DNA of 64,000 bases from Bosea sp. Tri-49 (GTDB lineage Bacteria > Pseudomonadota > Alphaproteobacteria > Rhizobiales > Beijerinckiaceae). Below the pieces are notes generated by a model that had not been told where the DNA came from, did no database searches, and was given only the letters and a program-made list of their open reading frames with translations. How positions within the stretch are numbered: position 1 is the stretch's first letter; every line of letters starts with the position of its first letter. Location: assembly GCF_003952665.1 (NCBI RefSeq), contig NZ_CP017947.1, positions 186,001-250,000 on the forward strand, written 5' to 3'. Below, one piece after another: positions 1 to 7,780 of this stretch. The translations under genes were made by a program, and so were the position numbers.

Positions 1-2
1 TA

Positions 3-170
3 ACCCTCAGTGCGTGCGGCAATACAACGGAGCAGCGCATTGGCGGCGCCGCTGTCGGGGCAGGAACCGGGGCGGTGGTCGCCGGCCCGGTCGGAGCGGT
101 CGTCGGCGGAGCGGCTGGGGCTGTCACAGCACCGTCAGTCGTGCGTAGCACCCGGCGTGCGACCCGCTAG
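3..170 (+). CDS. Glycine-zipper lipoprotein, 3' part
   Basis: The window opens inside this gene. The visible 55 residues contain a lipobox-like LSAC at the start, then N-T-T-E-Q, then a Gly/Ala-rich stretch with repeated GAxxG and GGAAGA spacing typical of glycine-zipper membrane or outer-membrane lipoproteins, and a short basic tail ending in TAG at 168-170. The cysteine would be lipidated and only about four residues before it are in the window, so the true start lies upstream. A hairpin 20 nt after the stop is a plausible terminator. The family assignment (small entericidin/OsmB-like glycine-zipper lipoprotein) is inference from composition. Confidence 0.6.
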   Translation, partial: TLSACGNTTEQRIGGAAVGAGTGAVVAGPVGAVVGGAAGAVTAPSVVRSTRRATR

Positions 171-187
171 AGCAAAACCATACCGAA

Positions 188-218
188 CAAAAAGGGCCGT
201 CCTTTCGGGCGGCCTTTC
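188..218 (+). terminator. Intrinsic terminator after lipoprotein gene
   Basis: AAAGGGCCGTCC and GGGCGGCCTTT form a GC-rich stem (one bulge) around a TTTC loop, with A-rich 5' and T-rich 3' flanks. It lies 18 nt past the lipoprotein stop. Confidence 0.6.
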
Positions 219-547
219 GCTTGCCGAAGACGAGGCAGATCACTGCCTACCAGAAAGCCCGCTGAGACGGCCACCGCATCCATGCCGGTGCAAAGCATCA
301 AAAGCTGCCCCCTGGTGCCGGGCGGCGATAAGCAGCGAGACGACGCTTGCAGCGCCGATTGTTGAGATGCTGGCGCTCCCGCCGTCTGTTGGGCTGGAGC
401 TTTTCCTGCGTCCTGCGTTTCAGTGTCGCGGGGTCCGAATGCGCGGACATCGACCCCAATATCTGCTCCCCGTCCGACGGCTACGACCCCAACGAAGCGC
501 ATCCTTTCAGCCAACTTCAAATGCAACCAGAGCCTTGAGCCGCGTTT
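219..547. other. Region without supported gene
   Basis: About 330 nt between the terminator and the XRE gene stop. Open frames exist on both strands, but none has a convincing ribosome-binding site or family motif, and the longest runs through the terminator hairpin. Nothing else recognised. Confidence 0.5.
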
Positions 548-766
548 CTAACTTGCTTCGTGCAAGCGAATGCCATTGTTCGGAAGTATCTCGATGCCAC
601 CCCGTTCGAGCGCCCTCGTAATGCTGATCAAATTGTTTGCGATTGGGATACGCGCCCCGCGTTCGAAGTCCGCAATTGTCTGACGAGCAACATTTGCTTC
701 GCGAGCTAACTCGTCTTGGCTCCAACCGAGCATCGCGCGCGCCCCGCGGCATTGAGCAATGCTCAA
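548..766 (-). CDS. Small XRE-family DNA-binding protein
   Basis: A 72-residue helix-turn-helix protein. From the chosen TTG start it reads LSIAQCRGARAMLGWSQDEL, then AREANVARQTIADFERGAR and a third helix region with a P-I-A-N-N-L-I-S-I sequence. This is the common alphaproteobacterial single-domain Cro/cI-like regulator. The frame stays open upstream to 1003, but that part looks non-coding and crosses a strong hairpin, so a start near 766 is preferred; a second TTG lies about 14 codons further up. A perfect 16-bp palindrome sits 26-41 nt upstream of the TTG, consistent with autoregulation. Start codon uncertain, family call firm. Confidence 0.75.
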   Translation of the reverse strand: MSIAQCRGARAMLGWSQDELAREANVARQTIADFERGARIPIANNLISITRALERGGIEILPNNGIRLHEAS

Positions 767-791
767 ATTCGGGTGGGAGTTCGCAACTCTC

Positions 792-807
792 TGATTGACG
801 TCAATCA
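792..807. promoter_or_regulatory. 16-bp perfect palindrome, candidate XRE operator
   Basis: TGATTGACGTCAATCA is a perfect palindrome just upstream of the XRE start, next to AT-rich sequence that could hold the -10. Binding by the adjacent regulator is inferred. Confidence 0.5.
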
Positions 808-837
808 ATTTGTCTATTATCCCATCTAGGTACAAAC

Positions 838-869
838 GGCCGGAAGGGCGCGGCAACGCCCTTCCGGCC
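838..869. terminator. 13-bp perfect hairpin
   Basis: GGCCGGAAGGGCG and its exact complement flank a 6-nt loop (CGGCAA). No T-tract follows on either strand, so it may be a structural element or weak terminator between the divergent XRE gene and the gene starting at 902. Confidence 0.5.
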
Positions 870-901
870 TGACCACGCCTAAGCTGTCTGGAGCTCGGAT
901 C

Positions 902-1507
902 ATGGCTGATTCCGACAATAGCACGACTGTGCCTTTCGTCACGACTGGACGGCAGCGTTGGACGGCACCCATAGCCCGCTCTGCGGATCGCGAGGCTGCT
1001 CACACAACAACATTAGCGGATCCGGCTTTGGCATTGTCACAGGCCTGGACCGAGGCTCATGCCGCGACGGCGGCGCAGTGCCTGAAGCAACAGCAGCTCG
1101 AGACCGCGTTGCTGGAGCGGGGGAGCTCTGTGGAGCTCGTTGGCGGACAACCTGCCAGCAGGGCAGGGGGCCGCGGCGGCATGAGGCGGGCCTACGCCGA
1201 AGCAAAGGCGGCCGAGGCACTGGCCGGTGCGCGCGAACAAGAGCTGCTGGAGCGCTTGGCCCGCACGCCCGCAACCTCGCTGGCAGGGATCGCCGCGAAG
1301 CTCTCCGTCATCGCGATCGAAGCGGAGGACAATACCGACCTGGCTGATTTTCCCGTGTCGCATGTCCGCTCCGCTCTTGAGGACCTTCGGCGTTTGATGG
1401 GCGGCGAAACCGTCGATTTACGCCCGGCATCGTCGGACGGCTGCGCAGAGGTCGGCGAACCCGACCTTTGCGGTGCGCAACGCCAACTCATTCAGCGGGA
1501 GAGGTGA
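902..1507 (+). CDS. Hypothetical alphaproteobacterial protein
   Basis: A 201-residue protein of unrecognised function. It is Ala/Glu-rich and probably helical: residues about 40-75 (ALALSQAWTEAHAATAAQCL) and 90-175 look coiled, with a conserved-looking core LARTPATSLAGIAAKLSVIA followed by SALEDLRRL near the C-terminus. Similar alanine-rich proteins with an ATTLAGIAAKL core are common in Rhizobiales as isolated hypothetical genes. ATG start with GGAG 8 nt upstream. The stop lies 1 nt before the ehuB-like start, so it could be co-transcribed, though nothing in it suggests a transport role. The segment around residues 72-95 is unusually Gly/Arg-rich. Confidence 0.6.
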   Translation: MADSDNSTTVPFVTTGRQRWTAPIARSADREAAHTTTLADPALALSQAWTEAHAATAAQCLKQQQLETALLERGSSVELVGGQPASRAGGRGGMRRAYAEAKAAEALAGAREQELLERLARTPATSLAGIAAKLSVIAIEAEDNTDLADFPVSHVRSALEDLRRLMGGETVDLRPASSDGCAEVGEPDLCGAQRQLIQRER

Positions 1508-1508
1508 A

Positions 1509-2378
1509 ATGGCCGCACAGGCTGCGACAAGGATGGCACTGTTTGGGATCGCTGCGCTGCTGCTCATCTCGGACTGGACCGGCGCATCTGCCGAAACGAC
1601 CAAGGACCGGATCCTGCGCGAAGGCAGGATCGTCGTCGGCATCCACAACCGCTCGCCCTGGGGTTTTCGCGACGAGAAGACAGGCGAGCCCACCGGATGG
1701 CATCCCGACATTCTCAAGGCCGCCTTCGCCGAGCTCGGCGTCAAGAACCTGGAATTCCAGGTGACCGAGTTCGGGGCGCTCATCCCGGGCCTTCTCGCAG
1801 GCCGGTTCGACGCTGTCGCGTCGGGTCTGTCGATCACCCCTGAGCGTTGCAAACAGGTGGCCTTCGGCGCGCCGGACCTGCAGGCGCCGGACGCGGCCAT
1901 TGTCCGGGCTGGCAACCCCAGGAAGATCCACGGCTATGCCGACATCGCCGCCCAGGACGACATCGTCATGGGGGCCGGCCGCGGCAGCGTCGTCACCACC
2001 AATGCCGCAGCAGCCGGCGTACCCGGCAGCCGCATGCTGCTGTTTCCGGACATCGAATCCAATCTCTCGGCGCTGCGCGCCGGCCGCATCGACACAGCAC
2101 TCATGGCGTCGCCGACGGTCATCGGGCTTCTGGCCGGGAAGGGCGGGCACGGCCTCGAACGCGTGGCACCGTTCGACGTCGGTAAGGCGCAGACCAACTT
2201 CGCGGCGATCGCTTTCCGCAAGCAGGATGTCGAGCTGCGCGCGACCTATGATGAACAGCTGGCCAAGCTGAAACGCACCGAGGCTTTCGCTGCGATCATG
2301 ACGAAATACGGCTTCGGCGAGCAGGAAGCCGTGCCGCCGGGCATCGTCACCGCCGACCTCTGCAACGGGCAGCGATAA
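1509..2378 (+). CDS. ehuB: Ectoine-type ABC transporter substrate-binding protein
   Basis: Periplasmic binding protein of the polar amino acid class (PF00497-type). Residues 1-30 form a signal peptide (hydrophobic core MALFGIAALLLIS, cleavage likely after GASA). The mature part has the family hallmarks RIVVGIHNRSPWGF, a GEPTGWHPDILKAAF strand-helix, and ALIPGLLAGRFDAVASGLSI with TPERCKQVAF, which resembles EhuB closely. Its neighbours are two permeases, an ATPase and a DoeB-like deacetylase, which supports ectoine/5-hydroxyectoine as ligand; the ligand is inferred, not proven. ATG chosen at 1509 with GGGAGAGG just upstream. First gene of ehuBCDA-doeB, with 2 nt to ehuC. Confidence 0.75.
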   Translation: MAAQAATRMALFGIAALLLISDWTGASAETTKDRILREGRIVVGIHNRSPWGFRDEKTGEPTGWHPDILKAAFAELGVKNLEFQVTEFGALIPGLLAGRFDAVASGLSITPERCKQVAFGAPDLQAPDAAIVRAGNPRKIHGYADIAAQDDIVMGAGRGSVVTTNAAAAGVPGSRMLLFPDIESNLSALRAGRIDTALMASPTVIGLLAGKGGHGLERVAPFDVGKAQTNFAAIAFRKQDVELRATYDEQLAKLKRTEAFAAIMTKYGFGEQEAVPPGIVTADLCNGQR

Positions 2379-2380
2379 CG

Positions 2381-3046
2381 ATGCCGATGAGCCTGTTCGA
2401 GATCTGGCTGGGCATTCTGCAGGGGTTCGGCACAACGCTGGCTGTCACCGCCTATGGCCTTGTCTTTGCCGTTCCCTTCGCGCTGGTGTTCGGCGTCGCC
2501 CAATATCTCACGCGCGGCGTCGCGCATCTGCTGGTCACCGGCGTCATCGAGTTCTGGCGCAGCTCCGCCGTCATCATCCTGCTGTTCGTGTTCTACTACG
2601 CGCTGCCTGTCGTCGGGGTCACCCTGTCGGCTCTGACGGTCAGCGCCATGGTGCTGGGTCTGAACGCCGGCGGCTATGCCAGTCAGGCGGTGCGCGCCGG
2701 TCTTCAGGCGCTTCCGCCCGGCCAGAAGGAGGCAGGTGCGGCCCTTGGTTTGTCGCGCCCGGCCATCCTCCTCCTGATCGAGCTGCCACAGGCGCTGATC
2801 GCGATGAGCCCGACCTTCGTCAACACCCTCATTCAGCTGGTGAAGGCGACGGCGCTGGTCTCGCTGGTGACGCTGACCGACATGACGTTCCGCGCCAAGG
2901 AAATCGCGCAGGTCGAATACAATCCCGTCGCGATCTACACGGCGCTGCTTCTTGCCTTCTTCGTCGTTTGCTACCCGATCGCCCTGGCCGGACGCTGGCT
3001 GGAGGCGCGTGTCGCCGCACCCGGGAGCCGCTCCGGTGGGATTTGA
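2381..3046 (+). CDS. ehuC: Ectoine-type ABC transporter permease 1
   Basis: Inner-membrane permease of the His/Glu/Gln/Arg/opine family, 221 residues with about five hydrophobic segments. The N-terminal GILQGFGTTLAVTAYGL and the EAGAALGLSRPAILLLIELP loop (the EAA motif that docks on the ATPase) are both present. It starts 2 nt after ehuB and its end overlaps the next permease by 11 nt, so translation is probably coupled. It would form the transmembrane heterodimer with the downstream permease and hand substrate from EhuB into the cytoplasm. Confidence 0.75.
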   Translation: MPMSLFEIWLGILQGFGTTLAVTAYGLVFAVPFALVFGVAQYLTRGVAHLLVTGVIEFWRSSAVIILLFVFYYALPVVGVTLSALTVSAMVLGLNAGGYASQAVRAGLQALPPGQKEAGAALGLSRPAILLLIELPQALIAMSPTFVNTLIQLVKATALVSLVTLTDMTFRAKEIAQVEYNPVAIYTALLLAFFVVCYPIALAGRWLEARVAAPGSRSGGI

Positions 3047-3695
3047 TCTGGCCTTCGCCCTGTCCAGCGTGCCGACCATTCTCGGCGCGATCGGCACCAC
3101 CCTCGGCGTGGCGCTCGTCAGCTGTATCGGAGCTGCCGCAATCGGCTTCCTCTTCGACATGGTGCGACGCGTCGGCGGGGTCGCCGGCCTCACGATCGGC
3201 TTCGTCATCGACTTCATCCGGTCGACGCCGGTTCTGGCCTGGCTCTATTTTCTCTACTTCGTCCTGCCCTTCTACGGCATTCGCTTGGGCTCGATGACAG
3301 TCGGCGTGCTGGGGCTCAGCCTCTATTACAGCGGCTATCTCGCCGAGGTCTTCAAGGCAGGCATCGACGCCATTCCCAAAGGCCAGTCGGAGGCGGCCCG
3401 GGCGCTGTCGCTCAGTTGGCGCGACGCCGTCATCTACGTGATCGCGCCGCAGATGCTGCGCAACATCGCCGCCCCCCTCGGCAATTATTTCGTCTCGATC
3501 CTCAAGGCGACGCCCTATCTGGCGGTGCTGGCGGTTCCCGAAATGCTCGGACGCGCCTTCGATATCGCCTCAGAAACCTATCGCTACACCGAGCCGCTGG
3601 TCGTGGCCGGCCTCATCTTCCTGGCGCTCGCATTGGTCATTTCCCATGGCGTCAAGCGTCTGGAGCGGCGCCTGCTTGCCGTCGGCGCCCGATAA
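3036..3695 (+). CDS. ehuD: Ectoine-type ABC transporter permease 2
   Basis: Second permease, 219 residues from the GTG chosen at 3036 (GGGAG about 9 nt upstream; reads VGFDLAFALSSVPTILGAIG). It has five hydrophobic segments and an EAA loop, QSEAARALSLSWRDAVIYVI. The start lies inside the 3' end of ehuC. An upstream in-frame start at 2952 would give an N-terminus without membrane character and is less likely. It pairs with EhuC. Confidence 0.75.
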   Translation: MGFDLAFALSSVPTILGAIGTTLGVALVSCIGAAAIGFLFDMVRRVGGVAGLTIGFVIDFIRSTPVLAWLYFLYFVLPFYGIRLGSMTVGVLGLSLYYSGYLAEVFKAGIDAIPKGQSEAARALSLSWRDAVIYVIAPQMLRNIAAPLGNYFVSILKATPYLAVLAVPEMLGRAFDIASETYRYTEPLVVAGLIFLALALVISHGVKRLERRLLAVGAR

Positions 3696-3718
3696 CTCAG
3701 CGAAAGTCGGACCGGAGC

Positions 3719-4468
3719 ATGAGCACGCAATCGCAGTCCATCGTTGATATCCAGGGCCTCAACAAATGGTATGGCGCCCTTCACGTCTTGAACGACGTTG
3801 ACCTAAACGTCGCAAGTGGCGCGTGCGTCGTGGTGTGCGGCCCGTCGGGTTCAGGCAAATCGACACTCATCCGCTGCATCAACGGGTTGGGAAGCTATCA
3901 GAAAGGCACGCTGCGCCTCGCGGGTACGACACTCGGTGTCAATGCCAGGGAAACGGCCGCCGCGCGCCGCCAGACCGGCATGGTCTTCCAGAGCTTCAAC
4001 CTGTTTCCACACCTGACAGTGCTGTCCAACTGCACGCTGGCGCTGCGCCGCGTCGCAGGCCGGAGCCGCGCCGAGGCGGAAGACATCGCCATGGCGCATC
4101 TGGAAAAGGTCAGGATACCGGAGAAGGCCAGATCCTATCCCGGCCAGCTCTCGGGTGGGCAGCAGCAGCGCGTCGCGATTGCCCGCGCACTCTGCCTCAA
4201 CCCGCGCCTCATGCTGTTTGACGAGCCGACCTCGGCGCTCGATCCGGAGATGATCAAGGAGGTGCTCGACGTCATGGTCGCGCTGGCCCGTGACGGCATG
4301 ACGATGATCTGCGTCACCCACGAGATGGGTTTTGCCCGTGAAGTCGCCGATCAGGTCGTCTTCATGGATGGCGGATGCATCCTCGATCGTGCGCCCGTGC
4401 GCGACTTTTTCGGCCCATCGGGTCATCCGCGCTCACGGCTGTTCCTCAACACTGTCCTGAAGCACTGA
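3719..4468 (+). CDS. ehuA: Ectoine-type ABC transporter ATP-binding protein
   Basis: ABC ATPase of the polar amino acid class, 249 residues. Walker A is GPSGSGKST, the Q-loop FQSFNLFPHLTV, the signature LSGGQQQRVAIARAL, Walker B LMLFDEPTSALDPE, and the switch His lies in CVTHEMGFA. The ATG at 3719 sits directly behind GGAG. It energises the EhuCD channel. The order ehuB-C-D-A with a catabolic gene next matches ectoine utilisation loci of Rhizobiales, although the other catabolic genes (doeA, eutABC) and an enuR regulator are not in the window. Confidence 0.8.
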   Translation: MSTQSQSIVDIQGLNKWYGALHVLNDVDLNVASGACVVVCGPSGSGKSTLIRCINGLGSYQKGTLRLAGTTLGVNARETAAARRQTGMVFQSFNLFPHLTVLSNCTLALRRVAGRSRAEAEDIAMAHLEKVRIPEKARSYPGQLSGGQQQRVAIARALCLNPRLMLFDEPTSALDPEMIKEVLDVMVALARDGMTMICVTHEMGFAREVADQVVFMDGGCILDRAPVRDFFGPSGHPRSRLFLNTVLKH

Positions 4469-4478
4469 GAGAGCGCCG

Positions 4479-5492
4479 ATGACAGGCTCCACGCAGGTTT
4501 GGACGCCGCTCGACTTCGAGGCGGATGGCAAGCAATGCGACTGGCTGCGCGTGCCGCATTCGACCGACTTGTCGGGTTATGGCGTGGTCCCGATCCCGAT
4601 CGTCTGCATCCGGAACGGAGCAGGCCCCACCGCGCTGCTCATGGCCGGCAGCCATGGCGACGAATATGAAGGGCAGGTCGCGCTTGCCGCGCTGGCGCGC
4701 GAGATCGACCCGGCCGATGTGAAGGGCAGGATCATCATCCTGCCCGCGCTCAACGCCCCCGCTGTCGCGGCCGGCCGGCGCGTCTCGCCGCTGGACGCAG
4801 GCAACCTCAACCGAGCCTTTCCAGGCGATCCCGCTGGCGGCCCGACGGGGATGATCGCGCATTACGTCGCGACCGTCCTCCTGCCCATGGCGGACCTTGC
4901 CATCGACCTGCATGCAGGCGGACGCTCATGCGACTATATACCCTGCGCCCTGATCAGGAGCGGCGGGAGCGCGTCAGAACATCGGCAGCTCACCGACCTC
5001 GCGGTCTCGTTCGGCGCTCCGGTTACCTCCATCAGTGACGGCTCCGGCGGCGGGGGCAGGACCACATTCTCGGCGGTCGGGCAGGGGGCCGGTGTGCCGG
5101 TGCTGACCGCCGAACTTGGCGGTGGCGCCGCCCTGTCGCGGGACGGCCTGGCGATCGCGGAGCAGGGGCTGCGACGCGTCCTGCAACGCCATGGCCTGTT
5201 GTCGGGTTCAACCGCCGATCCTGCCTCGCCAACACGCTTCATGCGGGTTCGGGGCAGGGGGGCCTTTGTCTATGCCATGCGCAAGGGGCTGTTCGAACCG
5301 GCAGTGGAACTGGGCGCTGTCGTCCAGGCCGGCCAGCTGGCCGGTGTCATCCATGCCATCGATCGGCCGTGGCAGGCGCCCGAACCGGTCTCGTTCACCG
5401 AGGACGGAATGGTGGCCTGTCGACGTGCACCGGTGCTGACCGAGCCGGGAGATTGTCTTTACAAGCTCCTCGTCGACGTCGATCCCGCCTGA
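4479..5492 (+). CDS. doeB: N-alpha-acetyl-L-2,4-diaminobutyrate deacetylase
   Basis: Zinc-dependent deacylase of the succinylglutamate desuccinylase/aspartoacylase (M14-like) family, 337 residues. The zinc-binding H-G-D-E segment is SHGDEYEGQVAL, NLNRAFPGDP is the conserved Asn-Arg substrate segment, and the later zinc His is in DLAIDLHAGG; the C-terminal beta domain carries the repeated GAFVYAMRKGLFEP part. In ectoine catabolism DoeB releases acetate from N-alpha-acetyl diaminobutyrate made by ectoine hydrolase. It follows ehuA by 10 nt and overlaps the 3' end of the convergent GNAT gene by 34 nt. Confidence 0.75.
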   Translation: MTGSTQVWTPLDFEADGKQCDWLRVPHSTDLSGYGVVPIPIVCIRNGAGPTALLMAGSHGDEYEGQVALAALAREIDPADVKGRIIILPALNAPAVAAGRRVSPLDAGNLNRAFPGDPAGGPTGMIAHYVATVLLPMADLAIDLHAGGRSCDYIPCALIRSGGSASEHRQLTDLAVSFGAPVTSISDGSGGGGRTTFSAVGQGAGVPVLTAELGGGAALSRDGLAIAEQGLRRVLQRHGLLSGSTADPASPTRFMRVRGRGAFVYAMRKGLFEPAVELGAVVQAGQLAGVIHAIDRPWQAPEPVSFTEDGMVACRRAPVLTEPGDCLYKLLVDVDPA

Positions 5493-5983
5493 TCCCTGCA
5501 AAGACGCCCGATCGGAGCGATCATGATCCTCTGGCGACCGAGCCGCCCTTCGACGATCCGTCCGGTGGGCGTCAATCCACAGGCCAGGTTCAGGTTGAAG
5601 GCGGCGAGATTGGCGACGTTCACGCTCGACATGACATGTGTGACGGTCGGCCGTTCCCGCGCGATCCATTGTGCGGCGAGACGGATTGCGGCCTTGCCAT
5701 AGCCGCGCCCCTGGAGGCGCGTGTCGATCCGCAGATTGTTCAAGGTCATGCAGCCTTTCTCCGCCCAGACGGGCAGAGCGGCGCCTTCCCGCGCAACGAT
5801 GAAGCCCACGACGCTGTCGCCATCGAACAGCGCAAAAGGCGTCTGGCGTGGCGGCGAGGCTCGCAACTGAGCGAAGACCTCGCCGATCGGCCCGCCGGAA
5901 TAGGGCTCTGTGTCGGGATCGACGGCAATGCCGGCGACAACCTCCTCATCGTCAAGACCGAGTACATGCAATGAGACCGCCAT
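5459..5983 (-). CDS. GNAT-family N-acetyltransferase
   Basis: A 174-residue acetyltransferase-fold protein. The core reads MTLNNLRIDTRLQGRGYGKA, with the Q/RxxGxG/A acetyl-CoA pyrophosphate loop as LQGRGYGKAAI, followed by VMSSVNVANLAAFNLNLACG, the usual beta-bulge and alpha-4 region. The substrate is not predictable. It is convergent with the doeB-like gene and overlaps its end; it is not the ectoine-biosynthetic EctA by sequence. The C-terminal basic tail may be poorly conserved. Confidence 0.7.
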   Translation of the reverse strand: MAVSLHVLGLDDEEVVAGIAVDPDTEPYSGGPIGEVFAQLRASPPRQTPFALFDGDSVVGFIVAREGAALPVWAEKGCMTLNNLRIDTRLQGRGYGKAAIRLAAQWIARERPTVTHVMSSVNVANLAAFNLNLACGLTPTGRIVEGRLGRQRIMIAPIGRLCRDQAGSTSTRSL

Positions 5984-6206
5984 TTGATGTCCTCCGGACC
6001 GTCAAAATCGCGGCAGTCTCGTCCCCATTTTTCAAGCTCGGTCTGGTGGAATCCCGGGATGGACGTGATGTGCTGCCAGCCGAGGACAAAGGCAGATCTG
6101 GCGGTCCGACCGTGCCGGCGGCATCGGTCCGCGGGCCAGGGAAAGACTGGCTCCGGGATCGATCATGGGGCCTCGGGTGACAGTACGCGCAGCGGCGCGC
6201 GACGAG
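5984..6206. other. Intergenic space, GNAT promoter region
   Basis: About 220 nt between the GNAT start and the luxI stop, both on the minus strand. No gene supported; it must contain the GNAT promoter and any luxI terminator, but neither is obvious. Confidence 0.4.
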
Positions 6207-6833
6207 CTAGCCGGTCGTCTTGGCTTCGGCGAATATCGGCTCCTGGATGCCATAGGCGCGCCTTGTGCTCGCGATCGCTTCTGGCGTGACGTCGATCAAC
6301 AGCGCGATGACGTCGCCGTCTTCCTGCTTTTGGACATCTCCCAGTTCAGTGATGCTCCAGCCAAAGGCGCGCAGGCGTTCGAGCCAGAATGATTCACATA
6401 CGACGCTGATCTGCCGAGCGCCGAGTGTGCGGGCCACCTCCAGCACACCGCACAAGATGACGCCGGCAACCGGAGACGATCTGCCGCCGCTGCGCAAAGC
6501 GGGGCTGATGAAGAAACGCGTCCATTCGAAAATGTCGGGCGCCCGCGGCGGCCCGCCCCGCGCCAGTTCAGGAAACACGTTGGCGAGCAAATGGGGCTGT
6601 AGCGTCGGCACGAGGCGCGATCCGCCGACGATCTTGCCGACGCTATCGAGGGCGAGCAGGTAGACGGTATGCTCGGTGTCGAACGCATCGATCTCGAAAT
6701 TGATGGGTCGCGCCAAGGCATGCCATTGCCGCCGTTTGACATAAATATCGTAGCGGAGACGAAAGTATCTCTCTAGCTGCAGTCTGTATTTTCTTCTGTT
6801 GGCCCAAGTGACCACGTGAATCCGAACAACCAT
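6207..6833 (-). CDS. Acyl-homoserine-lactone synthase (LuxI family)
   Basis: Autoinducer synthase, 208 residues. The N-terminus RYFRLRYDIYVKRRQW holds the conserved R-x2-F...W pattern, followed by E-I-D-A-F-D-T-E-H with the catalytic acidic residues, GGSRLVPTLQPHLLANVFPE (conserved Arg and SRL motif) and IFEWTRFFI (E-x-x-R). It would join S-adenosylmethionine and an acyl-ACP or acyl-CoA to make an AHL; chain length cannot be read. luxR lies 69 nt upstream on the same strand. The Shine-Dalgarno GGAGG immediately before ATG is trapped in a 7-bp stem (separate entry), suggesting translational control. Confidence 0.88.
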   Translation of the reverse strand: MVVRIHVVTWANRRKYRLQLERYFRLRYDIYVKRRQWHALARPINFEIDAFDTEHTVYLLALDSVGKIVGGSRLVPTLQPHLLANVFPELARGGPPRAPDIFEWTRFFISPALRSGGRSSPVAGVILCGVLEVARTLGARQISVVCESFWLERLRAFGWSITELGDVQKQEDGDVIALLIDVTPEAIASTRRAYGIQEPIFAEAKTTG

Positions 6834-6836
6834 GAG

Positions 6837-6858
6837 CCCTCCCTATGGGATGGGAGGG
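6837..6858 (-). promoter_or_regulatory. Hairpin sequestering the luxI ribosome-binding site
   Basis: In the luxI transcript CCCUCCC and GGGAGGG form a perfect 7-bp stem with an 8-nt loop. The second arm is the Shine-Dalgarno and ends 3 nt before AUG. Folding was judged by eye. Confidence 0.55.
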
Positions 6859-6902
6859 TAGTTCTCCGCTACCGGGCGCTGTGTGCCGGGATTCCGGGAT
6901 TG

Positions 6903-7631
6903 CTAGATTTGGATCTCGTCCCTGCGCAAAGCCTTTACGACCGCGTGGACAATGTTGATTGCATCGAGCTTGTCGCGGATGTTGCGCTGGTGACTCTCGA
7001 CGGTATGCGTTGCGATCCCGAGAATACAGGATATGTCTTCATTCGTTTTGCCTTGGGCGCTCCACTGCAACAGCTCGCGCTCTCGCGGCGTCAACGGTGA
7101 ACCCTCGTCTTTGTCCGACCTATTCTCCCAACCGCTGACTTTGCGAAACAAGTGGACACAGAGCGTTTCGATCAGAGGCATTGCGCCGGGTGGAACGTCG
7201 ATGCGGTCGCTCGCTGCCGTCACCACCGCCGGGCCGGCAAGCGGGACATGGATTGGAACACAAATTCCATCCTTCATGCCGAATTCAGCTGCCTCGTCCA
7301 TCACGAGACGGCCACGCGGTGTCAGACCACCAGTAGGCAATTGATGCCAGAAGAATGGCTGCGCGCTCAAGCGGCTGCGTGCGGCGCAAGGATCGTATGG
7401 GAAGTGCCCTTCGGACTCGTAGCGAATGAACCATTCGCGCGACCATCCGTCATGCAGGATCGCACGATGCCATTCGCTGTCGTGAGGCACCGGCAATCCG
7501 GTGATCAGAAAACTGTGCAGGCCAAAACGCTGGAGGACCCCCTCGAATATTGTGAGGGCGCGTTCAGATGTGGGTGCGGCGTCGATAGCGGTTATCGTCG
7601 CGAGAAGCTCCAAAAGGGCAGCGTTCATCAT
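6903..7631 (-). CDS. LuxR-family quorum-sensing regulator
   Basis: AHL-responsive transcription factor, 242 residues. The N-terminal autoinducer-binding domain includes WHRAILHDGWSREWFIRY and FFWHQL, the usual Trp/Tyr/Asp pocket region; the C-terminal GerE helix-turn-helix is LTPRERELLQWSAQGKTNED, then the recognition helix in THTVESHQRNIRDKL. Two ATGs are adjacent (7631 and 7628); GAGG lies 3 and 6 nt upstream respectively, so the second may be used. It lies upstream of and co-oriented with luxI, and probably senses that enzyme's product. An inverted repeat lies about 95 nt upstream. Confidence 0.88.
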   Translation of the reverse strand: MMNAALLELLATITAIDAAPTSERALTIFEGVLQRFGLHSFLITGLPVPHDSEWHRAILHDGWSREWFIRYESEGHFPYDPCAARSRLSAQPFFWHQLPTGGLTPRGRLVMDEAAEFGMKDGICVPIHVPLAGPAVVTAASDRIDVPPGAMPLIETLCVHLFRKVSGWENRSDKDEGSPLTPRERELLQWSAQGKTNEDISCILGIATHTVESHQRNIRDKLDAINIVHAVVKALRRDEIQI

Positions 7632-7724
7632 TCATAGACCTCGGCGGGTCTTGCAATGCCCTATTCAACCTAAGCGTGCTTTGCGACCCCTTTCAATGCC
7701 GGGCGCGCCGATTGTCTACTATAG

Positions 7725-7740
7725 GAGTCAAAGCTGACTC
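7725..7740. promoter_or_regulatory. Inverted repeat upstream of luxR
   Basis: GAGTCA-AAGC-TGACTC, perfect 6-bp arms with a 4-nt spacer, between luxR and the XRE gene. On the minus strand TATAGT follows directly and could be a -10. A candidate site for LuxR or the XRE regulator. Confidence 0.45.
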
Positions 7741-7780
7741 GCCGTTCTCGGTCTCAGGCGCAAATCGGCAGGACGGAAAG

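Noticed and set aside
167..526. 119-codon minus-strand open frame
   Set aside because: Runs through a terminator hairpin, has no ribosome-binding site and no family motif.
2246..3217. Long minus-strand frame opposite the ehu permeases
   Set aside because: Shadow of high-GC coding sequence on the other strand; composition dominated by Arg, Gln and Asp.
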